Source of the DNA: Metapseudomonas boanensis
Lineage (GTDB): Bacteria > Pseudomonadota > Gammaproteobacteria > Pseudomonadales > Pseudomonadaceae
Direction: 5' to 3'
NCBI RefSeq assembly: GCF_018704125.1
Contig: NZ_JAGTIS010000003.1
Coordinates: 329,987 to 393,986 of the forward strand
Length of the DNA: 64,000 nucleotides
Below are positions 1 through 9,350 of this stretch, piece after piece. A program made the translations under genes and the position numbers. Positions within the stretch are counted from its first letter, which is position 1. Every line of letters starts with the position of its first letter. The notes under the pieces were generated by a model. The model saw nothing but the letters and a program-made list of their open reading frames with translations, ran no database searches and had not been told where the DNA came from.

Positions 1-1
1 C

Positions 2-367
2 ACCGACCCCTCAGCGCGCCTCGAAGCCTTCCTCGTCGGCTACTTCTCCCCCGTGACACTGGACCCTGACCTGCTCAGCCCCTGGGTGGTGTTCTGGAGC
101 CTGATCCGTCACTCACCGCAGGTGAATGACGCCCACGAGCGCACCTACGGCAGCTCCCTGGGCCTGCTCGAGACGCTTTTGTCCGACCTTGCCAAAAAGG
201 AAGGCTTCCACATCGCCAAGCCGCGCCTGGCCGCCATTGCGCTCTCGGCAATGCTCGACGGCCTATGGCTCGAGTGGTGCCTGAACCCCGACAACTTCAG
301 CGCCGAAGAAGGCCTGGACATCTGCCGCCGCTGGGTAGACAGCCTGCGCCGCGGCGCCTATGCCTGA
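2..367 (+). CDS. TetR/BetI-type transcriptional regulator, C-terminal part
   Basis: The reading frame is open from the first bases of the window, so the N-terminal helix-turn-helix lies outside. The visible ~121 residues resemble the C-terminal ligand-binding domain of BetI-like TetR repressors: helices with a W-x-x-F-W motif, then a stretch ending in a conserved 'LDGLWLEW' segment, which is characteristic of BetI_C. A GTG at 53 lies inside the frame but is probably not the start. It converges on the ABC importer operon, which it might regulate, but no operator is visible here. Ligand unknown. Confidence 0.75.
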   Translation, partial: TDPSARLEAFLVGYFSPVTLDPDLLSPWVVFWSLIRHSPQVNDAHERTYGSSLGLLETLLSDLAKKEGFHIAKPRLAAIALSAMLDGLWLEWCLNPDNFSAEEGLDICRRWVDSLRRGAYA

Positions 368-391
368 GCGCGCATAGCCGGACTTCAACTT

Positions 392-471
392 GTAGGATGG
401 GACGAGCGAAGCGATTCCCATCGATGGCGGCTGCCCCGACTGACGGGTATCGCAGGCTCAACCCATCCTAC
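392..471. repeat. REPIN: inverted pair of REP-like elements
   Basis: Two imperfect copies of a GTAGGATGGG...GAGCGAAGCGAT...CCCATC element face each other across the gap after the TetR gene: the left copy begins at 392, the right one ends inverted at 471. The same element family is dense around the RAYT genes at 41.6-43.7 kb, so this is probably a RAYT-mobilised REP doublet. Confidence 0.7.
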
Positions 472-505
472 GGCTGTAGCCAGCGTGCGGGCTAACAGCG
501 CACAT

Positions 506-529
506 TCGCGAGCAAGCTCGCTCCTACAG
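506..529. repeat. REP element (GTAGGAGCGAGC family)
   Basis: Inverted copy of the common Pseudomonas REP core (GCGAGCAAGCTCGCTCCTAC). The core is itself palindromic. Copies recur in many gaps of this window. Confidence 0.75.
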
Positions 530-572
530 AATCGGAACGCCAGCGCTGTGAGGGCGCACCGCGGCCCCTTCG

Positions 573-1268
573 TCAGCTCGCCCGACGAAACATCGCTCGT
601 CCCTCAGCCCGCGCAAAACCGGCCTCGATCATGAAGGTCAGGCAGATGTAGATCCCCGCCACCAGCAACAGCGGCTGGTAAATCTGGAACGTCTGCGCGC
701 GCACCACGTTGGCAGCGCCCAACAGATCGACCACGGCAACGGTCGACGCCAGCGCGGTGGACTTGAGCAGCATCACCGTTTCGCCCGCCAGGGTCGGCAG
801 CAACAGACGGATCGCCCGGGGCAGCCAGACCCGCATCAACACCAGCCGATGCCGCATGCCGAAGGCAGCCGCCGCCTCCAGTTCGCCCTTGGGCACTGAT
901 TTCATGCCGCCCCGGATCACCTCCCCGACGTAAGCGCCAACCGAAAGCACCAGCGCCAGGACGATGTACCAGAAGCCATCGCGCAGGTATGGCCAGAGGA
1001 AACTGCTGCGGATCAGCGGGAACTGCGCGAACAGGCTCCCTAAGCCGTAATAGAAGATGTAGATCTGGACCAGCAGCGGCGTGCCACGAATCACGCTGGT
1101 GTAAGCCAGGCTGACGCCCGAGACCAGCGAATTGCGCGACATCCGAGCCAGCGCCACCAGCAAGGCCAGCGCGAAGCCCAGCACCGCTGAGATAAGCAGC
1201 ATCAGCAACGTGGTGCCAAGGCCATCCAGAAGCAATTTGCCGTAGTCAAAAATCCAGGCTGCGGTCAT
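573..1268 (-). CDS. Polar amino acid ABC transporter permease (HisM/ArtM-like)
   Basis: About 231 residues with several hydrophobic segments. It has a binding-protein-dependent transport (EAA) loop near residues 125-145, 'GELEAAAAFGMRH', which contacts the ATPase. Inner-membrane permease half of an amino-acid importer. Last gene of a four-gene minus-strand operon, only a few bases after the other permease. ATG at 1268 is chosen; an in-frame GTG at 1277 is possible. Specificity cannot be read from sequence; the operon resembles basic or opine-type amino acid importers. Confidence 0.9.
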   Translation of the reverse strand: MTAAWIFDYGKLLLDGLGTTLLMLLISAVLGFALALLVALARMSRNSLVSGVSLAYTSVIRGTPLLVQIYIFYYGLGSLFAQFPLIRSSFLWPYLRDGFWYIVLALVLSVGAYVGEVIRGGMKSVPKGELEAAAAFGMRHRLVLMRVWLPRAIRLLLPTLAGETVMLLKSTALASTVAVVDLLGAANVVRAQTFQIYQPLLLVAGIYICLTFMIEAGFARAEGRAMFRRAS

Positions 1269-1281
1269 GACAGTCACTCGC

Positions 1282-1992
1282 TCACACCGAAGGGGCCCAG
1301 CGACGGAAACGTCGCTCGAGCCAGCCGGAGAACAGGTTGGAGAGCAGGGTCAGCAGGTAGTAACAGGCTGCTGCGGTGAGGTAAAAGGTCAGGTACTCGC
1401 GGGTGGAGCCTGCCGCCTGCTTGGCGGTGAACAGCAGCTCGCTGGTGCCGACCACGCTGATCAGCGCACTGTCCTTGATCAGGTTGATCCAGAGGTTGGC
1501 CATGCCTGCCAGGGCATTGGGCGCCATGATCGGCAGGGTGACGCGCTGGAACAGCCCGAGCCCGCTCATGCCGAAGGCGCGGGCCGCCTCGATCTGACCA
1601 AAGGGGATGGCCTGGATAGCGCCGCGGAAAATCTCCGAGGCATAGGCGCCCTGCACCAGGCCAAGAACCACGATGGCGACCAGGGTGCCGTTGAGCTTGA
1701 GCTCACCGAACCCCAGCCAGGCGAACAGTTTGTTGAGGCCCATGGAGCCGGCGTAGAACAGCACCAGGATCAGCAACAACTCGGGCACCGCACGGCAGAT
1801 CGTGGTGTAGCCACGCATGACCTGGACCAGCGGGCGTGGCCCATTCAGCTTGGCGACTGCAACACAAAGCCCAATCAGGATGCCGACCAGGAAGGCGCCA
1901 ACGGAAATTTGCAGGGTTACCAGCAACCCTTTGAGCAGCGCCGGCCCCCAGCCTTGGGAGCCGAAGCCGACGAGATCGAAATAAGACTGCAT
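1282..1992 (-). CDS. Polar amino acid ABC transporter permease (HisQ-like)
   Basis: 236-residue integral membrane protein of the HisMQ permease family, with the EAA loop 'IEAARAFGMSG' around residue 135-145. It pairs with the next permease to form the heterodimeric channel. A GAGG Shine-Dalgarno lies before the ATG at 1992. It lies between the binding protein gene and the second permease in the operon. Normal length for the family. Confidence 0.9.
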   Translation of the reverse strand: MQSYFDLVGFGSQGWGPALLKGLLVTLQISVGAFLVGILIGLCVAVAKLNGPRPLVQVMRGYTTICRAVPELLLILVLFYAGSMGLNKLFAWLGFGELKLNGTLVAIVVLGLVQGAYASEIFRGAIQAIPFGQIEAARAFGMSGLGLFQRVTLPIMAPNALAGMANLWINLIKDSALISVVGTSELLFTAKQAAGSTREYLTFYLTAAACYYLLTLLSNLFSGWLERRFRRWAPSV

Positions 1993-2055
1993 CGCAGAAC
2001 CTCAGCGCGAAGCGGAAAGATGCCATTCCGGCTCAGCCGGAATGGCGGGCGATGT

Positions 2056-2122
2056 TCGCGACCAAGGTCGCTCCTACGCGGCAACGCCGGTTGCGCTCGT
2101 AGGAGCCAGCTTGCTGGCGAAT
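2056..2122. repeat. Pair of REP elements
   Basis: An inverted core (2056-2077) followed by a forward core (2098-2121) of the GTAGGAGC REP family, in the gap between the binding-protein gene and the permease genes. Inside a transcribed operon such pairs can stabilise the upstream mRNA, which would favour the binding protein over the permeases. Confidence 0.7.
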
Positions 2123-2133
2123 GGCTCCGGCAA

Positions 2134-2919
2134 TCACTGTTTCGGCGCAACGCTGACGTCGAAATACTTGGCGGAGATGGTCTTGTAGTCCTCGCTGGCC
2201 AGCAGCTTGCCGATGGCATCGTCGAGCTTGGCCTTCAGCGCCTGGTCTTCCTTGCGCAGCCCAGCTCCCATACCGCGGCCGAAGATCGGGTCGTGGGGAA
2301 CCTCGCCAACGATCTCGATCCCGGCAGCCTGGGCGTCCGCCGACTTGACGAAGGTGGTCACGGCAAGGCCATCGGCCAGCATCACGTCGATGCGTCCGGC
2401 CACGAGGTCGGCATTCACCGAATCCTGGGTGTCGTAGTAGCGCACGTCGGCGATGCCCTCGTAGTGCTTCTTCAGGTAGTTGGCGTTGTTGGTGGCGATC
2501 TGCACACCCACGGCCTTGCCCTTGAGCGCCCCAGGACTGAGGCTGAAATTCAATGCCTTGGGCGCGACGATCACGGCCGGCGAGTCGTAATAGGCACGAC
2601 TGAAGGAAATCTGCTTCTCGCGCTCCTCGGTGATCGACATCGAGTTGAAGATCACGTCGACCTTCTTCGCCAGCAGCGCCGGAATGATGCCGTCCCAGGC
2701 CACCTCTTCGATTTCGCACTGTGCCTGCATGTCAGCGCAGAGCTTGCGAATCAGGTCCGGCTCGAAGCCGACCCACTGGCCGTCCGGCTGCTTGACCGAG
2801 AACGGCGGATAGGGCTCGGCCGCCATCGCGAACTTGAGTGTTTCCGCCTGCGCTCCCGCTGCGCCGGCCATGAGCATTACCGCACCTGCCATCCAACCTG
2901 CCAGTCCAGACTTCTTCAT
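2134..2919 (-). CDS. ABC transporter substrate-binding protein, SBP_bac_3 family
   Basis: 261 residues. The N-terminal signal peptide has a KK start, a hydrophobic core and a probable cut after 'AGAQA' (about residue 25). The body has the family hallmarks: 'EPYPPFS' near the start, 'WVGFEPDLI', 'WDGIIPALLAKKVDVI' and 'SITEEREKQISFS'. Periplasmic receptor feeding the two permeases. It lies 72 bp after the aminotransferase-ATPase gene and is preceded by an AGGGGA ribosome site. Closest in style to lysine/arginine/ornithine or opine binding proteins; the ligand is not determined. Confidence 0.92.
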   Translation of the reverse strand: MKKSGLAGWMAGAVMLMAGAAGAQAETLKFAMAAEPYPPFSVKQPDGQWVGFEPDLIRKLCADMQAQCEIEEVAWDGIIPALLAKKVDVIFNSMSITEEREKQISFSRAYYDSPAVIVAPKALNFSLSPGALKGKAVGVQIATNNANYLKKHYEGIADVRYYDTQDSVNADLVAGRIDVMLADGLAVTTFVKSADAQAAGIEIVGEVPHDPIFGRGMGAGLRKEDQALKAKLDDAIGKLLASEDYKTISAKYFDVSVAPKQ

Positions 2920-2991
2920 CGTGATCCCCTGCCCTGCTTGGTTTTTGTTGTGGTTCGAGCTTGTCGAGGCGGCCGCGTCTGGCGGCCACGG

Positions 2992-4989
2992 TCATCGATT
3001 CTGGTGAGCGTTGACGAACTGCCGGCAGCGCTCGCTGCGCGGCCGGAGGAATACCTCCTGCGGAGGGCCTTCTTCTTCGATCCTGCCCTGGTGCAGGAAG
3101 GCCACGTGAGTCGAAACATCCCGAGCGAAGGCCATTTCGTGGGTGACCAGGATCATGGTGCGACCTTCCTCGGCCAGCGACCGGATCACCCGCAACACCT
3201 CGCCCACCAGTTCCGGGTCGAGTGCCGAAGTCGGCTCGTCGAACAGCATGACCTTCGGCTCCACCGCCAGGGCCCGCGCAATGGCCACGCGCTGCTGCTG
3301 GCCACCGGAAAGGAAGGACGGATACTCGTGACGTTTGGCCGCCAGGCCGACCCGATCCAGCAGAGCCTCGGCACGCTCCGTAGCCTCGGCACGGCTCTCG
3401 CGCAGAACCTGGACCGGCGCCTCGATGAGGTTTTCCAGCACGGTACGATGAGGCCAGAGGTTGAAGCCCTGGAACACCATGCCGAGCCGCGAGCGGATAC
3501 GCGTCAGCTGCTTCTGGTCGGCCACCACCGGCTCGCCAAGGCGATTGCGGCTGAGTTCGATGCGCTCGCCATCGACCTTCACCGAGCCCTCGTTGGGGAT
3601 TTCCAGCATGTTGATGCAGCGCAGCAGTGTGCTCTTGCCGGAGCCGCTGGCGCCGATCAGCGAGACGATGCTGCCTTCGTGCGCCGTCAACGACACGCCC
3701 TTGAGCACCTCGAACTGGCCGAAGCGTTTGTGGATCGAATCCACCTCGATCATCTTCGGCCGCTCTGCTGGCGTCGGGATCGAGGTCGTCCGCACAGAAG
3801 CGGCGAAGGCCGGGCGAGGTTCCAGGCCGGCGGCGAAACGCCGGATGCGCGCACAGGCCTCGGCCAGCTGCTCTTCACCCAGGGTGAAGGACAGCCGTAC
3901 GAAGCCCTCCGCTGCAGGGCCGAAGGCGGCAGCGTCGAGCACGGAAACACCGGTCTCACGGAACAGGCGCCAGGCGAAATCCAGCGAGCTGAAGCCAGTC
4001 TCGCGCACATCCAGCAGGACAAACATGCCGGCCTCTGGGGCCAGGACCTTGAGCGGCGTGCAGCCCGACAGGGCATCCACCACCAGGTCGCGCCGGCGCC
4101 GATAGATGTCGCGCATGCCCTGCGTGACATCGTCGTAGGCCAGTACGGCGGCCAGCGCCGCTTCCTGCACGAAACCAGGCAGCCCGTAGAGCATGTTCAG
4201 CGCCAGGTTCTCGATGTGCGCAACCAGTTGAGGCTGGGCAATCACCCAGCCGGCGCGCCAGCCGGTCATCGCGTGGGATTTGGACAGGCTGCCAATGCTG
4301 ACGGTGCGTTCACGCATGCCCGGCAAGGTGGCAATCGAGCAGTGAGGCTTCTCGAAACAGAGGCTTTCGTACACCTCATCCGCCACCACCCAGAGATCGT
4401 GCTCCTGCGCCAGCGCGGCGATGCCTTCGAGCTCGGCAGCGCTGAGCACGGCACCGGTCGGGTTGTTCGGATTGGCGAAGAAGATGGCGCGGGTGCGCTC
4501 GTTGATCGCAGCCTTCAGGGCGGCAATATCCGGGCGAAAACCACCTTCGGCAGGACAAGGCACCCTGACCAGGGTCGCGCCGGTGGTCTTGAGGGTGGCC
4601 TCGTAGGTCACGTAGACGGGATCGAAGACGATGACCTCGTCTCCGGCCTCCAGCAAACACATGGCAGCGGCGAACAAGCCGTTCTGCGCCCCGGCGACCA
4701 CGATCACATTCTCGGCGGCAACCGCCTGCCCGAAGCGCCGGCCGTGCAGGTCGGCGACGGCCTGGCGCAGTTCCGGCCGGCCCGCCACGTCGCAGTAATG
4801 GGTATCCCCGGAACGCAGCGCATCGACGGCAGCGTCGGTGATGAATTCGGGCGTGGCGAAATCGGGGTCGCCGATGCTGAGGACGATCACATCCTCACCG
4901 GCACGCTGGGCCTCGATGGCCGCGTAATGAATGTCCCAGGCGGCTGTGCCTGGCCCTGCCATCCGGTCTACAAGCGAAGCGAAACGCAT
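2992..4989 (-). CDS. Fusion: PLP aminotransferase (class I/II) + amino-acid ABC transporter ATPase
   Basis: A single 665-codon frame. Residues 1-~390 are a fold-type I aminotransferase: NPNNPTG at 173-179, D204/Y207 for the cofactor, and the PLP lysine K237 in SLSKSHAM. Residues 413-665 are a complete HisP/GlnQ-type ATPase: Walker A GASGSGKST 446-454, Q-loop Q507, signature SGGQQQR 561-567, Walker B VMLFDEP 580-586, H617. A ~22-residue Pro/Ser/Thr-rich linker joins them. Both halves keep their catalytic residues. M413 (ATG at 3753) could also serve as an internal start giving a free ATPase. First gene of the importer operon; suggests import coupled to transamination of the substrate. Confidence 0.88.
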   Translation of the reverse strand: MRFASLVDRMAGPGTAAWDIHYAAIEAQRAGEDVIVLSIGDPDFATPEFITDAAVDALRSGDTHYCDVAGRPELRQAVADLHGRRFGQAVAAENVIVVAGAQNGLFAAAMCLLEAGDEVIVFDPVYVTYEATLKTTGATLVRVPCPAEGGFRPDIAALKAAINERTRAIFFANPNNPTGAVLSAAELEGIAALAQEHDLWVVADEVYESLCFEKPHCSIATLPGMRERTVSIGSLSKSHAMTGWRAGWVIAQPQLVAHIENLALNMLYGLPGFVQEAALAAVLAYDDVTQGMRDIYRRRRDLVVDALSGCTPLKVLAPEAGMFVLLDVRETGFSSLDFAWRLFRETGVSVLDAAAFGPAAEGFVRLSFTLGEEQLAEACARIRRFAAGLEPRPAFAASVRTTSIPTPAERPKMIEVDSIHKRFGQFEVLKGVSLTAHEGSIVSLIGASGSGKSTLLRCINMLEIPNEGSVKVDGERIELSRNRLGEPVVADQKQLTRIRSRLGMVFQGFNLWPHRTVLENLIEAPVQVLRESRAEATERAEALLDRVGLAAKRHEYPSFLSGGQQQRVAIARALAVEPKVMLFDEPTSALDPELVGEVLRVIRSLAEEGRTMILVTHEMAFARDVSTHVAFLHQGRIEEEGPPQEVFLRPRSERCRQFVNAHQNR

Positions 4990-5291
4990 GTGCTGGCCCC
5001 ATTTGAAAATGGTGGATTCCGGACCGCTTGGTGGATCGGCGAACCGGCAAGTGGCCCAACATTAGCCCAGCATGAACGAGTGTTCAATAGCGATTTGCGA
5101 CGTTTTCCCAGAAGAGCTCCAGTGGCCTGTTTGCTGAGCTGTTTAATCTGAATCCGAGCGAGCAAGCGCGGGTCTCCCCTCTCCCTTCGGGAGAAGGGCT
5201 GGGGTGAGGGAAGGCCGAAATCAGCCCTCCATGCCCCATCGCCAGGCGCTGGGTATATGCTGCTAGGCCCGCCCTGACTGAACAGGCTGCC
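4990..5291. other. Intergenic region between the fusion gene and the tatD-like gene
   Basis: A 302-base gap with divergent genes, so both promoters should be here, but no strong -35/-10 pair stands out to me. It contains an interspersed Pseudomonas-type palindromic repeat (5175-5210). Nothing else recognised. Confidence 0.5.
5175..5210. repeat. Palindromic interspersed repeat (CCCTCTCCC...GGGAGAAGGG type)
   Basis: CTCCCTTCGGGAG forms a hairpin with a TTCG loop, followed by GGCTGGGGTGAGGG, a repeat type seen widely in pseudomonads. Could act as a terminator-like hairpin, but there is no T-run. Confidence 0.5.
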
Positions 5292-6065
5292 ATGCTGATC
5301 GATACCCACAACCACCTGGATTTCCCGGAGTTCGACGCGGATCGCAACGACGTGCTGGCGCACTGCCGAGCCCTCGGCGTGGAGCGTCAGGTGCTGCTGG
5401 GGGTGTTCGAAGGGAATTGGCAGCGGGTATGGAACATGGCGCTCGCCGAGGAGGGACTCCATGCCGCGTTCGGCCTGCATCCGGTTTATCTGGCACAACA
5501 CCAGCCGGCCCACCTCGATGCCTTGCGACAGAAACTGGAGGCCCACATCGGCCATCCAAAGCTCTGCGCCGTGGGCGAAATCGGGCTCGATTACTTCATC
5601 CCTGAACTGGACCGCGCAGCGCAGCAGGACTTGTTCGAAAACCAACTGCAAATGGCCGCGGACTTCGAACTGCCAGCCCTGCTCCACGTTCGCCGGAGCC
5701 ACGCAGCGGTGATCGCCACGCTGAAACGCTTCCGCCTGAAACGCGCCGGGATCATCCACGCCTTTGCCGGCAGCGTCGAAGACGCCAAGGAATACCTCAA
5801 GCTCGGCTTCCACCTGGGCCTGGGTGGCGCCCCGACCTGGCCCCAAGCCAACCGCCTGCGCAAAGTGGTGGCGCAACTGCCGCTGGACGCCATCGTGCTG
5901 GAGACCGACTCACCCGACATGGCTCCCGCCATGCACCCTTACGGGCGCAACAGCCCTGAGTTCTTGCCGGATATCTGCGCAGCATTGGCCGAAATCCGAG
6001 GCGTCACGCCCGAGGAGCTGGCCACCGCCAGCAGCCGCAATGCCTGCGCGGTATTTGGCTGGTAA
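5292..6065 (+). CDS. TatD-family metal-dependent hydrolase
   Basis: 257 residues, the usual TatD length. It has the amidohydrolase-type metal motif H6-x-H8 (DTHNHLDF), the bridging glutamate in 'AVGEIGLDY' (about residue 93-100), later His residues in 'LLHVRRSH' and 'IIHAFAGS', and the terminal aspartate motif 'ETDSPDMAP' (about residue 204). Cytoplasmic metal-dependent deoxyribonuclease or related hydrolase. Stand-alone gene. Several TatD paralogues are common per Pseudomonas genome, so I do not give a symbol. Confidence 0.9.
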   Translation: MLIDTHNHLDFPEFDADRNDVLAHCRALGVERQVLLGVFEGNWQRVWNMALAEEGLHAAFGLHPVYLAQHQPAHLDALRQKLEAHIGHPKLCAVGEIGLDYFIPELDRAAQQDLFENQLQMAADFELPALLHVRRSHAAVIATLKRFRLKRAGIIHAFAGSVEDAKEYLKLGFHLGLGGAPTWPQANRLRKVVAQLPLDAIVLETDSPDMAPAMHPYGRNSPEFLPDICAALAEIRGVTPEELATASSRNACAVFGW

Positions 6066-6137
6066 TCCACAACATGGACCAATCCAGGAGCGAAGCGTAG
6101 TCCACGCTTCACCGAGCCGCCCAGGGGCGGGCTTTGC

Positions 6138-6190
6138 TGTAGGAGCCAGCTTGCTGGCGAAAGAACTCGGCGTCCCCCTCGCTCCTACAG
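6138..6190. repeat. REP pair
   Basis: Forward core TGTAGGAGCCAGCTTGCTGG and a degenerate inverted half ending CTCGCTCCTACAG. It lies between the convergent 3' ends of the tatD-like and chemoreceptor genes. Confidence 0.7.
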
Positions 6191-6208
6191 GCCCAGACTA
6201 CGCGCTGA

Positions 6209-8239
6209 TCAGACCCTGAACGCCCCAATCAGCTGCTTGAGCTGTGCCACCTGCTCGGACAGCTGGCGACTGGCCTGCTCAGTCTGGTTCGCGCCCTGGG
6301 CGGTACGTTCGCCAGCGTGGTTGATCTCGACGATGTTCTGATCGATGTCATGGGCCACGGCAGTCTGCTGTTCGGCAGCCGCGGCGATCTGCTGGTTCTG
6401 GTCGACGATCATGCCCACCGAGCCGAGGATGTTCTCCAGGGCCTGCTGCACCTTGCCCGACTGGCTGACGGTGCCATCAGCCATCTGGTGGCTGACGCTC
6501 ATGGCTTTCACCGCTGCGCCCACGCCGCCTTGCAGCTTGTCGATCATCTGCTCGATTTCCTCGGTGGACTGCTGGGTACGCTTAGCCAGGGTCCGCACCT
6601 CATCGGCGACCACCGCAAAACCGCGCCCCTGCTCGCCCGCACGCGCAGCCTCGATGGCAGCGTTGAGCGCCAGCAGGTTGGTCTGCTCGGCGATACCCTT
6701 GATGACCTCAAGCACCCGGCTGATGGAGGCACTGTCAGCAGCCAGCTGATTGATTACCGCCACCGACTGGTCGATCTCGCTGGCGAGACGTTCGATGCTG
6801 CCGACCTGGGACGCCACCAGGGCACGGCCGCTAACCGTCTCCTGATTCACGCTTTGTGCGCTGTCCACCGCGGCAGCCGCGCTGCGTGCCACCTCCTGGG
6901 CGGTAGCGGACATCTCGTTCATTGCCGTAGCGACCTGTTCGATCTGGCTGCGCTGACCGGCAACGGCCAGGTTGCTTTCGCCGGAAACGGTCTCGACTCG
7001 GCCCGCCTGGCGTTCGACCTCGACCACGGTATGGCCGACCAGCTCGATCAGGTCATGGATCTTCGCCACCGTGCCGTTGAAAACCTGGCCCAGCTCACCC
7101 AACTCGTCCCGGCTATCGGCCTTGAAGCTGACCGTCATGTCACCGGACGCGACCTGGTCCATGACCTTGCCAAGGCTCTTCAAGGTGGCCCGGGTGGAAA
7201 CATAGAAACCGCTGTAGAGATAACCGATGGCAAGGAACACCACCACCAGCGCCACCACCAGCAGGCCGGTCTGGGTACGCTTGCCGGCCAGGCGGTCCTC
7301 CAGCTCCGCTTTCAGGAACACCAGGGAGGCATCGTTGAGCTGGTAGGTTTTCTCCAGGGCCGCGCTGACCTGGTCATAGAACTGTGGCCAGGGCATGCTC
7401 AGGGTGTCGGCCATGATGACCTTCTCCTCGAACAGCGATGCACTCTGCTTGATGGTGTCGCGGCTGGCAGCGCTCAGCGCATCCAGCGCCTGGTGAGCTC
7501 GCGGGCTCCCCGACAACGCATCGGCGATCTTCAGGCCGTACTCGGCATTGAGCTTGTCCAGATCCAGGAGCAGTTCATCCAGTTGGGTACTGGCCGCAGA
7601 GTTGAGGAAGCCCTGGCCCAGCGAGTAGGAGCCGGTGGCGCGCCCCTTGCCCAAGGCCCGACTCACGACCGGGGTGACGGAGGTGACCAGTTCGGTGACC
7701 TGCCGCACATCGGCCTGGTCATCCTGGCTGAGCCCGGCCTGGGTCGCGACAATCTTGATGAAGACCTGGGCGCCGCCAAGCAGCTTCTCGATCATCGCGC
7801 TCTTGCTTTGCAAGGACGTTTCGCTCCTGGCGGCCTGCAACGCAGTCAGCATCTCATCACGCTTGGTGGTGAAAGCTTCGATCTGCGCAGGGTCAAGAGT
7901 CACCGGTTCCAGTGCCTTCAGGTCCGCCGCCAGTTGCTGCTCCAGGCCGGCGATACGCTTGTCCAGATCACCAGCCTGGCCGGACTGACCGATCATGGCG
8001 TTGATCTGCACCTGGTCGCTGAGGCTTTCGAGATCGCGCCGCACCTTGAGGCTGGCCCCCAGCAGATCGAGGCTTTCCAACTCGGCGCGGGTGCTGACGT
8101 ACTGGCGGTAGGAATCGCGCACCAGATAGAAGTTGGTGATCAGCATCGGCAGGAAAAACAGAACACTGATCAGACTGAACTTCATGCCGAAGCTGAGGCG
8201 ATTCATCAGCGCGATGGCAGGATACAACAGAGTCTTCAC
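6209..8239 (-). CDS. Methyl-accepting chemotaxis protein
   Basis: About 676 residues from a GTG at 8239, chosen because GGGAG lies 6 bases upstream; an upstream ATG at 8308 would add an unlikely leader. TM1 is at about residues 18-37 and TM2 at 325-345, enclosing a ~285-residue helical periplasmic sensor domain. A HAMP domain follows, then the cytoplasmic signalling domain with the invariant hairpin tip '[18 protein letters not shown]' and '[13 protein letters not shown]'. Signals to CheA/CheW. No PAS domain and no C-terminal CheR pentapeptide are visible. Positional equivalent of the transducer next to ampE in P. aeruginosa. Ligand unknown. Confidence 0.93.
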   Translation of the reverse strand: MKTLLYPAIALMNRLSFGMKFSLISVLFFLPMLITNFYLVRDSYRQYVSTRAELESLDLLGASLKVRRDLESLSDQVQINAMIGQSGQAGDLDKRIAGLEQQLAADLKALEPVTLDPAQIEAFTTKRDEMLTALQAARSETSLQSKSAMIEKLLGGAQVFIKIVATQAGLSQDDQADVRQVTELVTSVTPVVSRALGKGRATGSYSLGQGFLNSAASTQLDELLLDLDKLNAEYGLKIADALSGSPRAHQALDALSAASRDTIKQSASLFEEKVIMADTLSMPWPQFYDQVSAALEKTYQLNDASLVFLKAELEDRLAGKRTQTGLLVVALVVVFLAIGYLYSGFYVSTRATLKSLGKVMDQVASGDMTVSFKADSRDELGELGQVFNGTVAKIHDLIELVGHTVVEVERQAGRVETVSGESNLAVAGQRSQIEQVATAMNEMSATAQEVARSAAAAVDSAQSVNQETVSGRALVASQVGSIERLASEIDQSVAVINQLAADSASISRVLEVIKGIAEQTNLLALNAAIEAARAGEQGRGFAVVADEVRTLAKRTQQSTEEIEQMIDKLQGGVGAAVKAMSVSHQMADGTVSQSGKVQQALENILGSVGMIVDQNQQIAAAAEQQTAVAHDIDQNIVEINHAGERTAQGANQTEQASRQLSEQVAQLKQLIGAFRV

Positions 8240-8453
8240 ACGACGTCTCCCGTTCTCATTTCTTGTTATGGGCGTCCACTGCATCGCTGAAACGCAGCCA
8301 GCCTGCATCTGTGGCAGGTCACGACTCCGCGTGACTCCTAAGCCAGCTCTCGTTCTTTTGTGAGCCGCTTCAGAAAATTCGTGCAGATTTCGGACACCTG
8401 TGTACCCGATATCGACCAGAGTTTCTGTAACTAAAGGTTAAGCAGGAAGGCCC

Positions 8454-8483
8454 CGCCCAACGGTAGCAATCAACCGTCGGGCG
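8454..8483 (-). terminator. Possible terminator hairpin after ampE
   Basis: CGCCCAACGGT and ACCGTCGGGCG can pair around a short loop just after the ampE stop. There is no clear T-tract, so termination efficiency is uncertain. Confidence 0.35.
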
Positions 8484-8501
8484 AGCGAAGGAAGTGGGTA
8501 T

Positions 8502-9338
8502 TCAGAACACCAGGGCCCAGAGGGCGAAGCCTGCATACCAGAGGACGGCCGCCCGAACCACCAACTGCCACAGGGCATCCAGGGTTGCCACACCGGCCTC
8601 GCCATCGTCAGTTGCAGGCACCTCGGCCGCAGCGCGACCGGCAAGATCGATGTAGCTGCGCGCCGAGATTTCCCAGCTGAGCAGCTCATGCAGCAGGACA
8701 CGGCTGACGGCAACGAAGTTGCCCACCAGGGAAAAGCTCGCGGTCAGGACCCGCACCGGCACCCAGTCGAAGGCATGGCGAACCTGTTCGGCGCGCTCAC
8801 GCAGGGCCGGCAGGCTGGCATGTTCGACGGTCAGCGCGAGCAGTCGATACGCCAACGCAGCCACAGGGCCGAGCAAGGCATACCAGAAAATCACCGCGAA
8901 AAAGCCCTGGTACGCCTGCCAAAGCTGATAGCCCTGCACCTGCTGCAGCAGGTCATCACCCGCATCGGCTTCCAGGCCCAGGTCACGCTCGGCTACGTGA
9001 TAAGCGCCCTGGGTATCGCCACGCCGCCAGGCGTCGCGGAACGGTCCGAGGTCGGCTAGCACGTCACCGCGCCCGAGGCTGTAGATGATCACCAGGATAT
9101 GCACCGGTAGCGCCAACCAGCCGTAGGCCAGCGGCTCCAGCGCCGCCAACAACAGCGCCAGCAAAACCAGCGGCAGCACCACCAACAACCCCATCAGCGC
9201 CCAGGGCCGCTGCGCCAGTTTCGGATTGGCTTCGGCCTTGGCCAGTTCGCGCCGCCAGGCGCCGTCCTGCTGGATATGTCGACGCCAGGCAGAAAACTTC
9301 TCGATCCACAGCACCAGCAAGAGCACCAGAAAACTCAT
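8502..9338 (-). CDS. ampE: AmpE, inner-membrane protein of the ampDE operon
   Basis: 278 residues with about four membrane segments: N-terminal 'FLVLLLVLWIEKF', a double segment near 50-90, one near 150-170, and one at the C-terminus. It matches the AmpE/CobD-like family in length and in its position 12 bp after ampD. Predicted cytoplasmic membrane protein linked to beta-lactamase regulation and muropeptide recycling; its precise role is unsettled. AAGGAG lies 8 bases before the ATG. Cotranscribed with ampD. Confidence 0.9.
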   Translation of the reverse strand: MSFLVLLLVLWIEKFSAWRRHIQQDGAWRRELAKAEANPKLAQRPWALMGLLVVLPLVLLALLLAALEPLAYGWLALPVHILVIIYSLGRGDVLADLGPFRDAWRRGDTQGAYHVAERDLGLEADAGDDLLQQVQGYQLWQAYQGFFAVIFWYALLGPVAALAYRLLALTVEHASLPALRERAEQVRHAFDWVPVRVLTASFSLVGNFVAVSRVLLHELLSWEISARSYIDLAGRAAAEVPATDDGEAGVATLDALWQLVVRAAVLWYAGFALWALVF

Positions 9339-9350
9339 GGGTAAAACTCC

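Noticed and set aside
1267..5151. A very long plus-strand frame (about 1294 codons) opposite the ABC importer operon
   Set aside because: It is antisense to four well-supported genes. Its translation is rich in Gly/Arg/His/Gln without domains, typical of a mirror frame in high-GC DNA.
6317..8290. Long plus-strand frame opposite the chemoreceptor gene
   Set aside because: Mirror frame; the minus strand has clear MCP motifs and a ribosome site.
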